A stretch of DNA of 35,438 bases from Sphingomonadales bacterium. GTDB lineage: Bacteria; Pseudomonadota; Alphaproteobacteria; Sphingomonadales; JAKSBY01. Position numbers and translations under genes: made by a program. The notes below the pieces were generated by a model, which was not told the DNA's origin, ran no database searches, and was given only the letters and a program-made list of their open reading frames with translations. Shown here one piece after another: positions 26,211 through 35,438 of the stretch; within the stretch, counting starts at the first letter, position 1; every line of letters starts with the position of its first letter. The stretch lies in NCBI GenBank assembly GCA_022360855.1, contig JAKSBY010000123.1:1-35438 (forward strand), written 5' to 3'.

Positions 26211-26600
26211 GGATTCGGTTCCCTCATCTGTGCCCGGTTCGGTGTTCGGCGATAGGCGGCGGGTGCCATGTCCTTGATCGGGCTGCGACTATCTCGGCCA
26301 CTCCCGCCGATCAACGGTCAGATGCTCTGGCCGGAGATTGGCGCCGATATCTCAGGCGCCGCTGCGTCAACCGTCACGGAGCAGTTTGCCAAATCGGTAG
26401 GGCGGTTGAATGCCAGCGTTGATTGTTTTGATCGTTCTTCGCTGTTTCCAGGGGCCGAAGGATCGAGGGCGGTCGAGGCGGTCAGGGCAATATCCGACAA
26501 CTAACGCACAAAGGTCCGCAATAAGTACCGACACCGCAGGAACTCGGCGGAGCGCTCACAAAAGGCATTGCGATTATTGCCCTGACCGCCCTGACCGCCT
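26211..26600. other. Intergenic region between terminase-like and primase genes
   Basis: There is no convincing gene; a 78-codon plus-strand frame at 26268-26504 lacks a ribosome binding site and family features. The region contains the inverted GGCGGTC array (26468-26599), which may be a replication or packaging site. Confidence 0.45.
26468..26599. repeat. Paired, inverted GGCGGTC repeat array
   Basis: GGCGGTC occurs at 26468-26474 and 26477-26483. The inverse, GACCGCC, occurs at 26584-26590 and 26593-26599. Within each pair the spacing is nine bases. The 16-base GGCGGTCAGGGCAATA at 26477-26492 is an exact inverted copy of 26575-26590, with 82 bases between the arms. The right arm ends two bases from the primase gene's stop codon. 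Confidence 0.6.
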
Positions 26601-29021
26601 CTATTCTTCCAGGTCCGCGAAATCGCGGATGGCGTCCATGTGGATCTTCTTCGAGAAGTCCTCCTTCAAGTCCAGGCCGTTCAGGTAGGCGACCCTCCTG
26701 CCGTCCTCCCTGGGCCTGGACTGCTTGAACCGCGCGCCTGCGCTGTTCAGGTCCTTGATGAAGTGCTCCTTACGGCCGCTGAAGTGCAGGCCTTCGTCCA
26801 GAGTCCATGAGATGAACGCCTCCCAGAACCTGTCCTTACGCACGCGGTGGCCTGGGCCCTTGACGACTTCCGTGTCCAGAAACCACTTCACCGGGCTTGT
26901 AAGCTTGTGCATCTGCATCACCTCGGCCTTGCAGCTGCGAGGCTGCACGAAGTGTCCCCGACTTTTCAGACGGTCGAGTCCGTCGAGTGCCCAGTTCAGT
27001 ATGCCCGGCAGCTCTTCGCGCAATTTGTCGGTCAGTCCTTTGTCCTCGCGACCGAGGAAGCTCTGCCGGGTGACGATCACGATCATCCTCGATCCCAGCG
27101 CGTCTGACGTGTCCTTGAGCTGCAGTACCTCGTTGGACACGATCAAAAAGCGGGTGTTCAGCTTGCCTTCCCAGTTTTCGATTTTCTTGCGTTCGACGGA
27201 TACAGAGTCTTCTCCTGAAATGGTCAGAAGAGTTTCTACGAGACCGGTGGAGTTTATGTTCTTGCCATGGCGCATGTCCGAAATTACCGCCAGCTGCTTG
27301 CCAATCAGTGGCTGGAGGCCGAACCTGCCTGCCAGATTCCTGGCGATAGGTGAGGTGTAGTTGCCTTCCCCGATGAGGCTTTGCAAAACACGAGTGTACA
27401 CGCCCTTCCCAGCGCGGGGAGGGCCGACGAACAGTACGATCTTCTGCAGGGAGGTGTCCTGGGTCAGAAAGTAGCCGGTCGCCTCCTGCAGCGTCTCGAT
27501 GCAGTCGGGCTCGTTCGGGAAGATTTCCTCAAGAAACCTCATCCACCGTTTCGGCAACGGCGCGTCGGGATTGTAGTGCACGGGCGTTCCGTTCACCGAG
27601 AAGAACCGTTCGTCGGCCGCGAGCAGCCTCCTCGTCGGCAAGTGCAGCAGCCCGTTAGCGCATACCATCAGCTGATCGGCCCGCGGGTCCTCGGGCGCCT
27701 GATTCAACCAGCTCGGCGCGTGGTCGGGACCCTGGCGCAGTGACCTGGCCGCCTCTTCTATGTTCGCTATCTTGTGCTTCCCTGCAACGAACCGCTTTAC
27801 CTCCGGTTCGGCCTTGCTGCTGTCGGTATAGGGCCGGCCGTCAGACCACTTCCAGCACCAGGACGTGAACCGCTCGTGAGGGACCGCCACGTAGTGGTTG
27901 AGCTGCCGATCGTACCTGAACCACTCGGAGTTTGAGCGCAGCAGCGCCTTGCCTTTAAGCATCTCCAACGCCATGGTCATGGGCGCATCGCTCGCCAGCG
28001 GCGTCGCGGAGCCGTAATCGGTCGCCTGTCCGACGATGTCGGATACGGCGTCGGCTCTCCCAGCGTCGAAATCGTCTTCTGCGGCCGTCCTCGGGATAAC
28101 ATCGTCCCGGCCCGCATCCAGCAGCAGTCTGTGCAGGGAGCGGTATGTGATGAGCGGGCGGTCGCCCGTCGGGCGGAGACTGTCCCAGCGGGCGCCGATT
28201 ATGTCGCCGTGACCGGCGTACTCGGGGTCGCCCGTCGAGCAGTCTATGAACTCCTGCCTGGCCGACCCGTTGGAGGCATGGTGGCAGGCACACATCACCT
28301 CAAACCATCTGTCGTGTTCCCTGAAGTCCTCAGGGTCGAGCGCCTCCAGCATCGCCGCAATCTCTTCCGCGTCGTACTCGCCGCCGCCGTTTGAAAGAGT
28401 CACAGCCGTCTTAGCAATCGCGTCCAGTAGGGCACCAGGCACCGGAGGTGCGCACCATAGGTCGCTCTCATTTGCCGCCCAGCGGTAGGCTCTGCCCGTC
28501 TCGGGGTGGGTAGAGCCGGGGGCGACGACCTGTCTCCCGACCGACTTGAACTCGATGCCAGGGAATTCGGGCAGGCTGTTCCTGACCGATGCGCCGGGCG
28601 GAATCGAGAGGTAGTAGTGTTCGCCGCCGCTGCCCGTCTCAACCCTCGGCCATTCGGTAGGATCCAGTCCCAGCGACAACACCAATTCATCAAAGGGTTC
28701 GACTTCTTCCCAGCCCTCGCCGAAGTTGCGCGGGTCGACGTCGATCACCAGGTCGGTGGGGCGCAGGCGCACGCCGACATTTCCTCCCCGTTCCATGTGG
28801 CCGATCTGGTCCTCGTTGCGGTAGGGCCGGCGTGTCCAGTCTTTGTCTCGCGGGATCTTCTGGCCGTCGCGCAACGGTATGAGCTGGTAGCCTGCCTCGA
28901 TCAGTGGCCCAAGCGTCGGCGTCCTGGTTCCCGACCCGATATTGAGGGGCGCCGAGGCACCGCTCTCGCTAGGCTCGTTCGCTGGCTTATCTCCGCGTGT
29001 CGTGGTGCTATCATCCGTCAT
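26601..29021 (-). CDS. Prim-pol primase with SF3 helicase (satellite replication protein)
   Basis: This is a replication initiator of 806 residues, starting at the ATG at 29021 with AAAGGA upstream. The N-terminus is an AEP-type primase-polymerase: DVD at 94-96, SGGEHYY (131-137) and GIEFKSVGRQVVAPG (155-169). Next comes a PriCT-like segment (about 217-290). The C-terminal half is a D5/P4-alpha type SF3 helicase: Walker A GPPRAGKG (533-540), a Walker B-like LAVISDMR (577-584) and motif C FLIVSNE (625-631). Combined primase and helicase in one chain is usual for P4-like satellites and PICIs and allows replication independent of the host. It lies after the AlpA-like gene, separated by a terminator. 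Confidence 0.9.
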   Translation of the reverse strand: MTDDSTTTRGDKPANEPSESGASAPLNIGSGTRTPTLGPLIEAGYQLIPLRDGQKIPRDKDWTRRPYRNEDQIGHMERGGNVGVRLRPTDLVIDVDPRNFGEGWEEVEPFDELVLSLGLDPTEWPRVETGSGGEHYYLSIPPGASVRNSLPEFPGIEFKSVGRQVVAPGSTHPETGRAYRWAANESDLWCAPPVPGALLDAIAKTAVTLSNGGGEYDAEEIAAMLEALDPEDFREHDRWFEVMCACHHASNGSARQEFIDCSTGDPEYAGHGDIIGARWDSLRPTGDRPLITYRSLHRLLLDAGRDDVIPRTAAEDDFDAGRADAVSDIVGQATDYGSATPLASDAPMTMALEMLKGKALLRSNSEWFRYDRQLNHYVAVPHERFTSWCWKWSDGRPYTDSSKAEPEVKRFVAGKHKIANIEEAARSLRQGPDHAPSWLNQAPEDPRADQLMVCANGLLHLPTRRLLAADERFFSVNGTPVHYNPDAPLPKRWMRFLEEIFPNEPDCIETLQEATGYFLTQDTSLQKIVLFVGPPRAGKGVYTRVLQSLIGEGNYTSPIARNLAGRFGLQPLIGKQLAVISDMRHGKNINSTGLVETLLTISGEDSVSVERKKIENWEGKLNTRFLIVSNEVLQLKDTSDALGSRMIVIVTRQSFLGREDKGLTDKLREELPGILNWALDGLDRLKSRGHFVQPRSCKAEVMQMHKLTSPVKWFLDTEVVKGPGHRVRKDRFWEAFISWTLDEGLHFSGRKEHFIKDLNSAGARFKQSRPREDGRRVAYLNGLDLKEDFSKKIHMDAIRDFADLEE

Positions 29022-29058
29022 GTGATTGTCCTTTCCAGCAGATTGGTTGATCCGTCCT

Positions 29059-29093
29059 AAAAAACTTGGCCCGTCGGCCCGCGCCGGCGGGCC
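29059..29093 (-). terminator. Intrinsic terminator between the AlpA-like and primase genes
   Basis: On the minus strand GGCCCG...CGGGCC (29088-29093 with 29068-29073) encloses a second CGG/CCG stem, and six T residues follow (complement of 29059-29064). It lies 38 bases upstream of the primase start, so transcripts from integrase or alpA would need readthrough to reach the primase. Confidence 0.7.
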
Positions 29094-29135
29094 CATTCTT
29101 TCTTCGCCTGGTCACTGTGTGGCGGTCTCGGTCCG

Positions 29136-29339
29136 TCATCGCGGTCCTTCCCCAATCACGTAGGCGTCGAGCTCGTCGCGGCGGTAGCGCACGGCCCTGC
29201 CTGCCTTGTGGTATGGGGGACCCTCGCCCCTGGACCTGAAGGTCCTGAGCGAGCCGGGGCTGAGGCGCAGGTATTCCGCGGCCTCGACGGTGTCGAGCCA
29301 GGGTCTCTTGCAGAATTCTGGGGATGTGTCGCTGGCCAT
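29136..29339 (-). CDS. AlpA/excisionase-like helix-turn-helix protein
   Basis: This is a 67-residue DNA-binding protein. I chose the ATG at 29339 because AGGAGG lies five bases upstream. It shows the MerR-like HTH_17 pattern: WLDTVEAAEYLRLSPGSLRT, then FRSRGEGPPYHKAGRAVRY with the closing RRDELDAYV. In satellites, a protein of this type next to the integrase is AlpA, an activator of excision and of the satellite's own promoter, or an excisionase. It lies 166 bases downstream of the integrase gene and upstream of the primase gene on the same strand. Confidence 0.85.
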   Translation of the reverse strand: MASDTSPEFCKRPWLDTVEAAEYLRLSPGSLRTFRSRGEGPPYHKAGRAVRYRRDELDAYVIGEGPR

Positions 29340-29505
29340 ATTGTCCTCCTGTCCAGACGCGTCAGCCGAGTTGCCGATCCCCTCAGGACGCACTAAGCCA
29401 TTGAGGGAAAGCGGCTTTCTTTCGACTGTCTGGATGGGAGTCGTTGGTCTCGCCTACGACTTCGTCGATTATGCCGATTCGCGCCAATCAGGGTCAACCA
29501 ACGTT

Positions 29506-30633
29506 TCAGGCCTGCCGTTCAGTCCTCTCAAAAACGTAGTCCTCAAGCGCCTGCGCGTGGGGCCTCAGCGCCTCGACGAGGTGCTCTGGGTGGACGTAAC
29601 CGCCGCTCGCCCCCGGCAGCTTCTGCCCGAGGAGGAGCGCGCTCTCGGCGTAGGGCACCCCCGCAGCGATCATCATCGTCCTAGCATGGTGTCGCAGGGC
29701 GTGGGGCGATGGCATGCTCTTCTGCTTGGGCTCGCTGATGTGCCCTGTGGCGCTGGTGACTGAGGGCCAAAGCCACTCGCTCTTGAGCAGCAGATCGTCC
29801 CTCAAGCGCTCGGTCAACATTTGGGTGAGGCGGTTACCCGCTGGGAATACTAGCTGTCCGCCCGTCTTCATATGGGTGAAGGTCAGTGTGCGCCCCTCAG
29901 TGCTAAAGTCCGCCCGCCGCACCGACAGGATGGAGCTGCGCCGGGCGCCTGTCAGCAGTGTGGCGCGCTGCAGGTCCCGCATCAGGGGCGAAAGCTTGGC
30001 GGTCTCCTTCCACCAGCCGGCGATGTCCAGCGGCTCGACCTGCCTTGGCTTCGGCACGGGTATCCTGACGGCACACACAGGGTTGGACGTCACCGTCTCG
30101 TCAATCCGCATCGCCGTGTTGATGAGCGTCCTCAGCACGCGCATGGTGCTGGCGGCCGTCGTCCTGCCGCTGCGCCGTTCCAAGGTGTAGAACAGCTCCC
30201 GTACCTCGGTCCGAGTGATGTCTGCCACGGCCCGGCGCCTCAGTCCCCTGAGGTACTTGTTCAAGACGTAGCGGTAGTCCTCCTCTGTGGCTTTGCGCAG
30301 GTGTCTGTCGGCGAGGTGCGCCTCGAAGGCCTCAGCGAGCGTGATACCCGAGCCCCTGGGTGCGGCGGTCGGGTCGATGCCCGACTGAATTTCCGACATC
30401 AGCGCCTTCGCGCCGCGCCGTGCCTCCGCCAGCCTGATGCGGTCGACCCGGTCGATCTTGACCCTGACCGTCCTGACGTGCCTGCCGTTCCGGCGCACAT
30501 CGCCCTGGACCGCGTAGGTCTTGGTGGTTTTGTGGCAGATGACCATCAGCCCCTTGACCTCGGCGTCCCTGTATATCCCCGAGCCGTAGGGCAGGGCCCT
30601 GATTCTCGCCTCGGTCAGCTTCATGACCGCCAT
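29506..30633 (-). CDS. int: Tyrosine integrase of the island
   Basis: This site-specific recombinase most likely integrates the element into tRNA-Lys. I chose the ATG at 30633 (MAVMKLTEARIR) because GGAGG lies eight bases upstream; the frame extends 20 codons further. Of 375 residues, the N-terminus is an arm-binding domain (GIYRDAEVKGLMVIC), then a SAM-like core-binding domain (about 97-190) and the catalytic domain. Active-site residues are Arg231 (TGARRSS), Lys256 (HMKTGG), His311 and Arg314 (HALRHH) and the nucleophile Tyr346 (GGYVHPEH). The second histidine, usually in LGH, is a glutamine here (LLGQK). The gene lies 155 bases from attR at the end opposite the tRNA. Confidence 0.92.
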   Translation of the reverse strand: MAVMKLTEARIRALPYGSGIYRDAEVKGLMVICHKTTKTYAVQGDVRRNGRHVRTVRVKIDRVDRIRLAEARRGAKALMSEIQSGIDPTAAPRGSGITLAEAFEAHLADRHLRKATEEDYRYVLNKYLRGLRRRAVADITRTEVRELFYTLERRSGRTTAASTMRVLRTLINTAMRIDETVTSNPVCAVRIPVPKPRQVEPLDIAGWWKETAKLSPLMRDLQRATLLTGARRSSILSVRRADFSTEGRTLTFTHMKTGGQLVFPAGNRLTQMLTERLRDDLLLKSEWLWPSVTSATGHISEPKQKSMPSPHALRHHARTMMIAAGVPYAESALLLGQKLPGASGGYVHPEHLVEALRPHAQALEDYVFERTERQA

Positions 30634-30788
30634 CGCCTTGTCCTCCGCAAACACAGAACCAGGCACCGGACCGTGCTCGCTTTTGGTCAGCACCGGTCAG
30701 ATGTGCGAAGGACATTGTGTCGTCTAAGCTATTGAAAGTACGCCATTAATCAGCACAGGCCGGCTCTGGCCGGCGCTGCCTGCCGCGC

Positions 30789-30833
30789 CTCTTAATCAGC
30801 GGGTCCGGGGTTCGAATCCCCGACGGCCCTCCA
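30789..30833 (+). repeat. attR: 45-bp direct repeat of the tRNA-Lys 3' part
   Basis: These 45 bases are identical to 17063-17107 in tRNA-Lys, but without the 5' half of the tRNA. They mark the right end of the island. Just upstream lies GGCCGGC-tct-GGCCGGC (near 30759), a possible arm site or hairpin. Confidence 0.9.
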
Positions 30834-30954
30834 TTCCGCAAAATCAGCTATGCCGTGATTGCTTTGAGAACAAAGCGAGCGGCTCTAAACTCAAATCGAG
30901 AACAGCCGTCCTGGCCGAAGATATCGGGACCGGGCAACCACAACCGGTGCGACC

Positions 30955-31566
30955 ATGCGAGAAGTTGCGATCTTGACTTTTGTTACGCTCGACGGGGTCA
31001 TGCAGGCGCCGGCCGAGCCGGAGGAGGACTTCTCCGGCGATTTCAAGCATGGCGGCTGGGCGAGGCCCTATTGGGCCGAGGTGATGGCGCAGGTTGGCGA
31101 AGAGGCGATGGCCGAACCTTACGATCTCTTGCTCGGGCGGCGGACCTACGAGATTTTTGCGCCCCACTTCTCGGAGATTGGCGACGGCGATGCCGAAGCG
31201 GCCATGATGAACAACGCGACCAAATATGTTGCGACGAATACTCTCGAGAAGCTGACCTGGAAGAACGCCGTTCGCATTACCGGCGACGTCCCGGCGGAAG
31301 TCGCGCGGCTTAACGAGCAGGACGGCCCCCTGCCGCAGGTACATGGAAGCTGGCGGCTGATCCAGACTCTGCTCGACCACGACCTTGTCGACGAGTTCCG
31401 GCTCTGGACCTTCCCGGTCGTCCTCGGGGCGGGAAAGCGGCTCTTTCAGGAGCTCGGCGTGCGCAAGACCCTGGTCCGCATAAAGTCCGGAACGACACCG
31501 AGCGGTGTTGTGATGGGCATCTACCGCCGTGGTGCCGCCGGCCCCGTCGACACATTTTCCCCTTGA
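30955..31566 (+). CDS. RibD/DHFR-like reductase domain protein
   Basis: This is a 203-residue cytoplasmic oxidoreductase of the RibD C-terminal/dihydrofolate reductase superfamily (YyaP-like). The N-terminus MREVAILTFVTLDGVMQAP, the middle segment YDLLLGRRTYEIFAPHF and the late WTFPVVLGAGKRLFQE are all typical, with NADPH expected as cofactor. It is not a complete riboflavin enzyme and the substrate is unknown. It is the first chromosomal gene to the right of attR, so it was next to tRNA-Lys before the island arrived. The ATG at 30955 has no strong ribosome binding site. Confidence 0.85.
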   Translation: MREVAILTFVTLDGVMQAPAEPEEDFSGDFKHGGWARPYWAEVMAQVGEEAMAEPYDLLLGRRTYEIFAPHFSEIGDGDAEAAMMNNATKYVATNTLEKLTWKNAVRITGDVPAEVARLNEQDGPLPQVHGSWRLIQTLLDHDLVDEFRLWTFPVVLGAGKRLFQELGVRKTLVRIKSGTTPSGVVMGIYRRGAAGPVDTFSP

Positions 31567-31573
31567 ATGCTGC

Positions 31574-31587
31574 TTGATTGAAATCAA
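31574..31587. promoter_or_regulatory. FNR/DNR-type box upstream of nosR
   Basis: TTGAT-tgaa-ATCAA is a perfect match to the FNR/Anr/DNR consensus TTGAT-N4-ATCAA. It lies about 50 bases before the nosR start, a position suited to activation. It implies induction by low oxygen, nitric oxide or both, as known for nos genes. Confidence 0.8.
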
Positions 31588-31634
31588 GGTTGGCATGCCG
31601 ACTCGCATTAAGGTGTATCTAATTTGACACTTTA

Positions 31635-33854
31635 ATGTGGGCGGCAGTGCCGATGCGATACAGGGAGGACACCGCAAGCCGTCTCGAGCTCCGGTCATGG
31701 GTCTGGCTGGCGGTGCTGGTGTATTGCGCAATCCCATACGCCGCGAGAGCGGCCGATGGGCTGGCACGCTTCGCCGAGGCCGCGGCTCCCGCCGGGCTGG
31801 TTCCGGGCGCCGAGCGGCTCGGGGCGTTCGAGGGCACGCCGCCGGTGGCGCCGGCTTATCGCGGCGATGAGTTGATCGGCTACGTCTTCCTCAATTCCGA
31901 CTTCGCCAATGCCGGCGGCTATTCGGGCCGGCCCATCCATATCCTGGTCGGGCTCGACTCCGCGGGCGCGATCACCGGCGCCGAGCTCGTGGAGCATCAC
32001 GAGCCCATCGTTCTCGTCGGCATCTCGGAGGCGCGCATCCGCAAGGTGCTGGACGCCTATGTCGGCCTGAACGTGGCCAACTTTGCCCGCGGCAGGCTGG
32101 CGCATGAGGTGGACATCGTCTCCGGCGCCACGGTCACGGTCATGGTGATGGACGACTCGATCCTCCGGGCCGCCATCAAGGTGGCGCGGCGCTATGGCCT
32201 CGGCGGCCTCGCGCCGGAGCCCGCCCGGCGGCACGGGCGCCGGATGATCGTCGATGGCGGGCTGGATACGGTGGAAGACTGGCAGACCCTGCTTGGCGAC
32301 GGCTCGGTGCGCCGGCTCAACCTGACCGTCGCCGACGTTAACCAGGCTTTCGTTGAGACCGGCGACGAGGCCGCCATGGCGCGGCCGGAGGAAGGCGAGG
32401 CGGACGAGGACTTCGTCGATATCTACGGCGCGGTCGTTTCCGTGCCCGCCATCGGCCGGTCGCTCCTGGGTGATGCCGAACACGCCAATCTTCGGAAAAG
32501 GCTGGGGGAGGGCGAGTCGGCGGTCCTGGTGATGGGGCGCGGGCGTTATTCCTTCAAGGGCTCGGGCTATGTGCGCGGCGGCGTGTTTGACCGCTTCCAG
32601 ATTATCCAGGGCGATGATTCGATCCGTTTCCGCGACCGGGACCACAAGCGGCTCGCCGAGGTAGTGGCCGCGGGCGCCCCGCGGTTCCGCGAGGTCGACC
32701 TGTTCGTGATTCCCGAAGACGCCGCCTTCGACCCGGCCGAGGCCTGGCGGCTGGAACTCCTTATCGCGCGCGCCACGGGCGCTACCTCTAAGGCCTTCCT
32801 CACCGTGGACATGGGCTACCAGACGCCGCCGCGCTACCTCAAGCCGGATCCGGACGCGCCGGGACCCGTAAGGGCCGCAATGGCCGGCTTCGGCACGCCG
32901 GACGCGCCGCTCTGGCAGCGGCTGTGGCGGGACAAGTCGTCGGAGGCCGTCGTGCTGGTCTTCGCCATTGCCCTCCTCACCTGCATATTCTTCTTCCAGG
33001 ATACCCTGGTGGAGAATCTGGTGCTCACCGAGCGCATCCGGCTCGGCTTCATGATCTTCACCCTGGTCGGCATCGGCTGGTATGCGGGCGCGCAGCTTTC
33101 GGTGGTCAATGTGATGACCTTTGCCAACGCGCTGATCACCGAGTTCCGCTGGACCGACTTCCTGATGGAACCCCTGATCTTCCTCTTGTGGTGCTCGGTC
33201 GCCGCGTCGCTCCTGTTCTGGGGGCGTGGGCCGTTCTGCGGCTGGCTCTGCCCGTTCGGCGCGCTGCAGGAACTGATGAACAAGGCGGCCAAGGCGCTCA
33301 AGGTGCCGCAGGTGCAGGTACCCTGGCGCCTGCATGAGCGGCTGTGGCCGATCAAATATCTGATCTTCCTGGCCTTGCTCGGGGTCTCTTTCTATTCGCT
33401 GGCGTTGGCCGAGCAGATGGCCGAGGTGGAGCCGTTCAAGACCGCCATCGTGCTCAAATTCGCCCGCGACTGGCCGTTTGTCCTCTTCGCGGCGCTGGTG
33501 CTGCTGCCGGGCCTGTTCATCGAGCGCTTCTACTGCCGCTATCTCTGCCCGCTGGGCGCCGCGCTTGCGATCCCCGGGCGGCTCAGGATGTTCGAATGGC
33601 TCAAGCGTTACCGGGAGTGCGGCGCGCCGTGCCAGCGCTGCGCGAAGGACTGCATGGTCCAGGCGATCCACCCGGAAGGCCATATCAACCCCAACGAGTG
33701 CCTCTACTGCCTCAATTGCCAAACGCTTTATTGGGACGACAAACGCTGCCCCGTGATGATCGAAAAACGTCTGCGTCGGGAGCGCCGGCTGGCGCTCGCC
33801 TCGCAAAGCATGACCGGCGGGCCGACGCCGGTCGGACCACCCAAACAGACCTAA
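31635..33854 (+). CDS. nosR: NosR, electron-transfer and regulatory membrane protein for N2O reduction
   Basis: This polytopic flavo-iron-sulfur protein is needed for expression and activity of nitrous oxide reductase. It has 739 residues. An N-terminal export segment is followed by a periplasmic FMN domain with the covalent flavin site SGATVT (163-168). About five or six membrane helices follow (from about residue 440), with two CxxxCP motifs (CGWLCP and CRYLCP), and a C-terminal ferredoxin-like segment ([12 protein letters not shown], then CLYCLNC) binds two [4Fe-4S] clusters. The ATG at 31635 has no ribosome binding site; an ATG at 31653 is an equally good start. A perfect FNR box lies upstream and nosZ follows after 14 bases. 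Confidence 0.95.
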   Translation: MWAAVPMRYREDTASRLELRSWVWLAVLVYCAIPYAARAADGLARFAEAAAPAGLVPGAERLGAFEGTPPVAPAYRGDELIGYVFLNSDFANAGGYSGRPIHILVGLDSAGAITGAELVEHHEPIVLVGISEARIRKVLDAYVGLNVANFARGRLAHEVDIVSGATVTVMVMDDSILRAAIKVARRYGLGGLAPEPARRHGRRMIVDGGLDTVEDWQTLLGDGSVRRLNLTVADVNQAFVETGDEAAMARPEEGEADEDFVDIYGAVVSVPAIGRSLLGDAEHANLRKRLGEGESAVLVMGRGRYSFKGSGYVRGGVFDRFQIIQGDDSIRFRDRDHKRLAEVVAAGAPRFREVDLFVIPEDAAFDPAEAWRLELLIARATGATSKAFLTVDMGYQTPPRYLKPDPDAPGPVRAAMAGFGTPDAPLWQRLWRDKSSEAVVLVFAIALLTCIFFFQDTLVENLVLTERIRLGFMIFTLVGIGWYAGAQLSVVNVMTFANALITEFRWTDFLMEPLIFLLWCSVAASLLFWGRGPFCGWLCPFGALQELMNKAAKALKVPQVQVPWRLHERLWPIKYLIFLALLGVSFYSLALAEQMAEVEPFKTAIVLKFARDWPFVLFAALVLLPGLFIERFYCRYLCPLGAALAIPGRLRMFEWLKRYRECGAPCQRCAKDCMVQAIHPEGHINPNECLYCLNCQTLYWDDKRCPVMIEKRLRRERRLALASQSMTGGPTPVGPPKQT

Positions 33855-33868
33855 AAAGGAGGGAAGTC

Positions 33869-35438
33869 ATGACCAAAGAGACCAAGACCAAATCCCGCGT
33901 GTCGCGCCGCGACATGCTGGCTGGAACCGCCGCGGCCGGGACGCTCGCGGGCTTGGCTGCGGCTGGCGAGCTCAAGATCGACGGCTCGCTCTTTGCCAAG
34001 CAGGCGCGCGCCGCGAACCGTGCCGAAGTGGCGCCCGGCGACCTCGACGAATATTACGGCTTCTGGTCGTCCGGACAGTCGGGCGAGGTGCGCATTCTCG
34101 GCGTGCCGTCGATGCGCGAGCTGGTGCGTATCCCGGTGTTCAACCGCTGCTCCGCCACCGGCTGGGGCCAGACCAACGAGAGCAAGAAGATCCTCTACGA
34201 GAACATCACGCCCGAGACCCGCGCCCATCTCGCGAAGGACGGCGGCATGTGGCAGAACGGCGATGCCCACCATCCGCATATGTCGTTCACCGACGGCACC
34301 TATGACGGCCGCTACGTCTTCATCAACGACAAGGCCAACACGCGGGTTGCGCGCATCCGCTGCGACGTGATGAAGGTCGACAAGATGCTGGAGATCCCTA
34401 ACGCGGCGGATATCCACGGAATGCGGCCGCAGAAATACCCGCGCACGGGCTATCTGTTCTGCAACGGCGAACACCGCATCCCGATCCCCAATGACGGCCT
34501 GATCCTGGACGAGCCGGAGAAATACCACTCCATCTTCACCGCCGTGGACGGCGATACCATGACCGTCGCCTGGCAGGTCATCGTCGACGGCAATCTCGAC
34601 AATTGCGACGCCGACTATCAGGGGCTCTACGCCTTCTCCACCTGCTACAACGGCGAGGAGGGCGTGACCCTGGCGGAGATGACCGCCAACGAGCAGGACT
34701 GGGCCGTGGTGTTCGACATCAAGGCCATCGAAGACGGCATCGCCAAGGGCGACTTCACGGAGATCGGCGGCGCCAAGGTGCTCGACGGCCGCAAGGGCTC
34801 GCGCTACACGCGCTACATCCCGGTCTCCAACAGCCCGCATGGCTGCAATACCGCGCCCGACGGCCGCCACGTAATGATCGCCGGCAAGCTCTCGCCGACG
34901 GTGACCGTGATCGACGTGACCCGGCTGCCGGATCTGTTCGCCGACCGGATCGGGCCGCGCGATGTCGTCGTCGCCGAGCCGGAGCTGGGCTTGGGCCCGC
35001 TGCACACGGCGTTCGATACCAAGGGCAACGCCTTCACCACGCTGTTCCTCGACAGCCAGGTGGTGAAGTGGGACATCGACAAGGCGATCCGGGCCTATGC
35101 CGGTGAGGATGTCGATCCGATCCTCGAGAAGGTCGACGTTCAGTATCAGCCGGGCCACAACCATGCCTCCATGGGCGAGACCAAGGAGGCGGACGGCAAA
35201 TGGCTGGTGTCGCTGAACAAGTTCTCCAAGGACCGCTTCCTGGACGTCGGCCCGCTGAAGCCGGAGAACGAGCAGCTCATCGATATCTCGGGCGACAAGA
35301 TGGAGGTCGTCCACGACGGCCCGACCTTCTCCGAGCCGCATGACTGCATCATCGTGCACCGCTCCAAGGTCAATCCCAAAAAGATCTGGGACCGCGATGA
35401 TCCCTATTGGGACGAGGCGCGGAAATGGGCCGAGGCCG
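33869..35438 (+). CDS. nosZ: Nitrous oxide reductase NosZ, clade I (partial, runs off the right edge)
   Basis: This periplasmic multicopper enzyme reduces N2O to N2, the last step of denitrification. The ATG at 33869 follows a strong AAGGAGG. The N-terminus has a Tat signal ([13 protein letters not shown]), which marks clade I. The visible 523 residues make up the beta-propeller that carries the CuZ centre; its histidine ligands lie in motifs such as [31 protein letters not shown] and FSEPHDC. The frame is open at the last base, so the C-terminal CuA domain, about 120 residues, is outside the window. With nosR it forms the start of a nos operon, in which nosDFYL normally follow. Confidence 0.96.
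   Translation, partial: MTKETKTKSRVSRRDMLAGTAAAGTLAGLAAAGELKIDGSLFAKQARAANRAEVAPGDLDEYYGFWSSGQSGEVRILGVPSMRELVRIPVFNRCSATGWGQTNESKKILYENITPETRAHLAKDGGMWQNGDAHHPHMSFTDGTYDGRYVFINDKANTRVARIRCDVMKVDKMLEIPNAADIHGMRPQKYPRTGYLFCNGEHRIPIPNDGLILDEPEKYHSIFTAVDGDTMTVAWQVIVDGNLDNCDADYQGLYAFSTCYNGEEGVTLAEMTANEQDWAVVFDIKAIEDGIAKGDFTEIGGAKVLDGRKGSRYTRYIPVSNSPHGCNTAPDGRHVMIAGKLSPTVTVIDVTRLPDLFADRIGPRDVVVAEPELGLGPLHTAFDTKGNAFTTLFLDSQVVKWDIDKAIRAYAGEDVDPILEKVDVQYQPGHNHASMGETKEADGKWLVSLNKFSKDRFLDVGPLKPENEQLIDISGDKMEVVHDGPTFSEPHDCIIVHRSKVNPKKIWDRDDPYWDEARKWAEA

Noticed and set aside
26268-26504. 78-codon plus-strand frame between terminase-like and primase genes
   Set aside because: It has no ribosome binding site, overlaps the repeat array and is opposite in direction to its neighbours.
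31695-33806. 703-codon open frame on the minus strand
   Set aside because: It is antisense to nosR, which shows all expected motifs; the shadow frame has unnatural Arg/His-rich composition.

Overview
The window is GC-rich DNA from an alphaproteobacterium. The evidence is the gene order mreB-mreC-mreD-mrdA-mrdB behind leuA, a bacteriophytochrome kinase paired with a heme oxygenase, and the start of a nosRZ denitrification locus. The order or genus cannot be resolved from sequence alone.

Left chromosomal part (1-17107). A minus-strand operon encodes a TetR regulator, an HlyD-type adaptor and the ATPase of a drug-type ABC exporter (cut by the window edge), with a palindromic operator just upstream. 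Then come an SDR dehydrogenase, a periplasmic S46 dipeptidyl-peptidase, a convergent lipoprotein gene, a roughly 400-base leader with a strong hairpin before leuA, the rod-shape operon mreBCD-mrdAB, and a bacteriophytochrome gene converging on and overlapping its heme oxygenase gene. A tRNA-Lys(CTT) gene closes this part.

Genomic island (17063-30833). A 45-bp segment of the tRNA-Lys gene, from the anticodon loop to CCA, is repeated exactly at 30789-30833, so a 13.7-kb element is integrated in the tRNA. From the right end inward it encodes a tyrosine integrase, an AlpA-like small DNA-binding protein, a prim-pol/SF3-helicase replication protein and a terminase-small-subunit-like protein. No capsid, tail, portal or large terminase gene is visible. 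This is the gene set and size of a phage satellite (PICI-like or P4-like) rather than a prophage. Its control regions hold a perfect DnaA box beside GAGCAC repeats, two hairpins with the same loop sequence, a symmetrical array of GGCGGTC repeats, and a 118-base nested inverted repeat.

Cargo (17.3-22.3 kb). The end nearest the tRNA carries a less GC-rich module: a small Mrr-N-like winged-helix protein, a beta-class DNA methyltransferase, and a convergent three-gene operon (83-aa helical protein, 813-aa GHKL/MORC-like ATPase with apparent Ig-like domains, 230-aa winged-helix-like protein). I see no known nuclease motif. It looks like an unnamed restriction or anti-phage system and is the best candidate for something undescribed here.

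Right chromosomal part (30834-35438). A RibD/DHFR-like reductase gene is followed by nosR and the first 523 codons of nosZ (nitrous oxide reductase). A perfect FNR/DNR-type box upstream of nosR points to induction under low oxygen.
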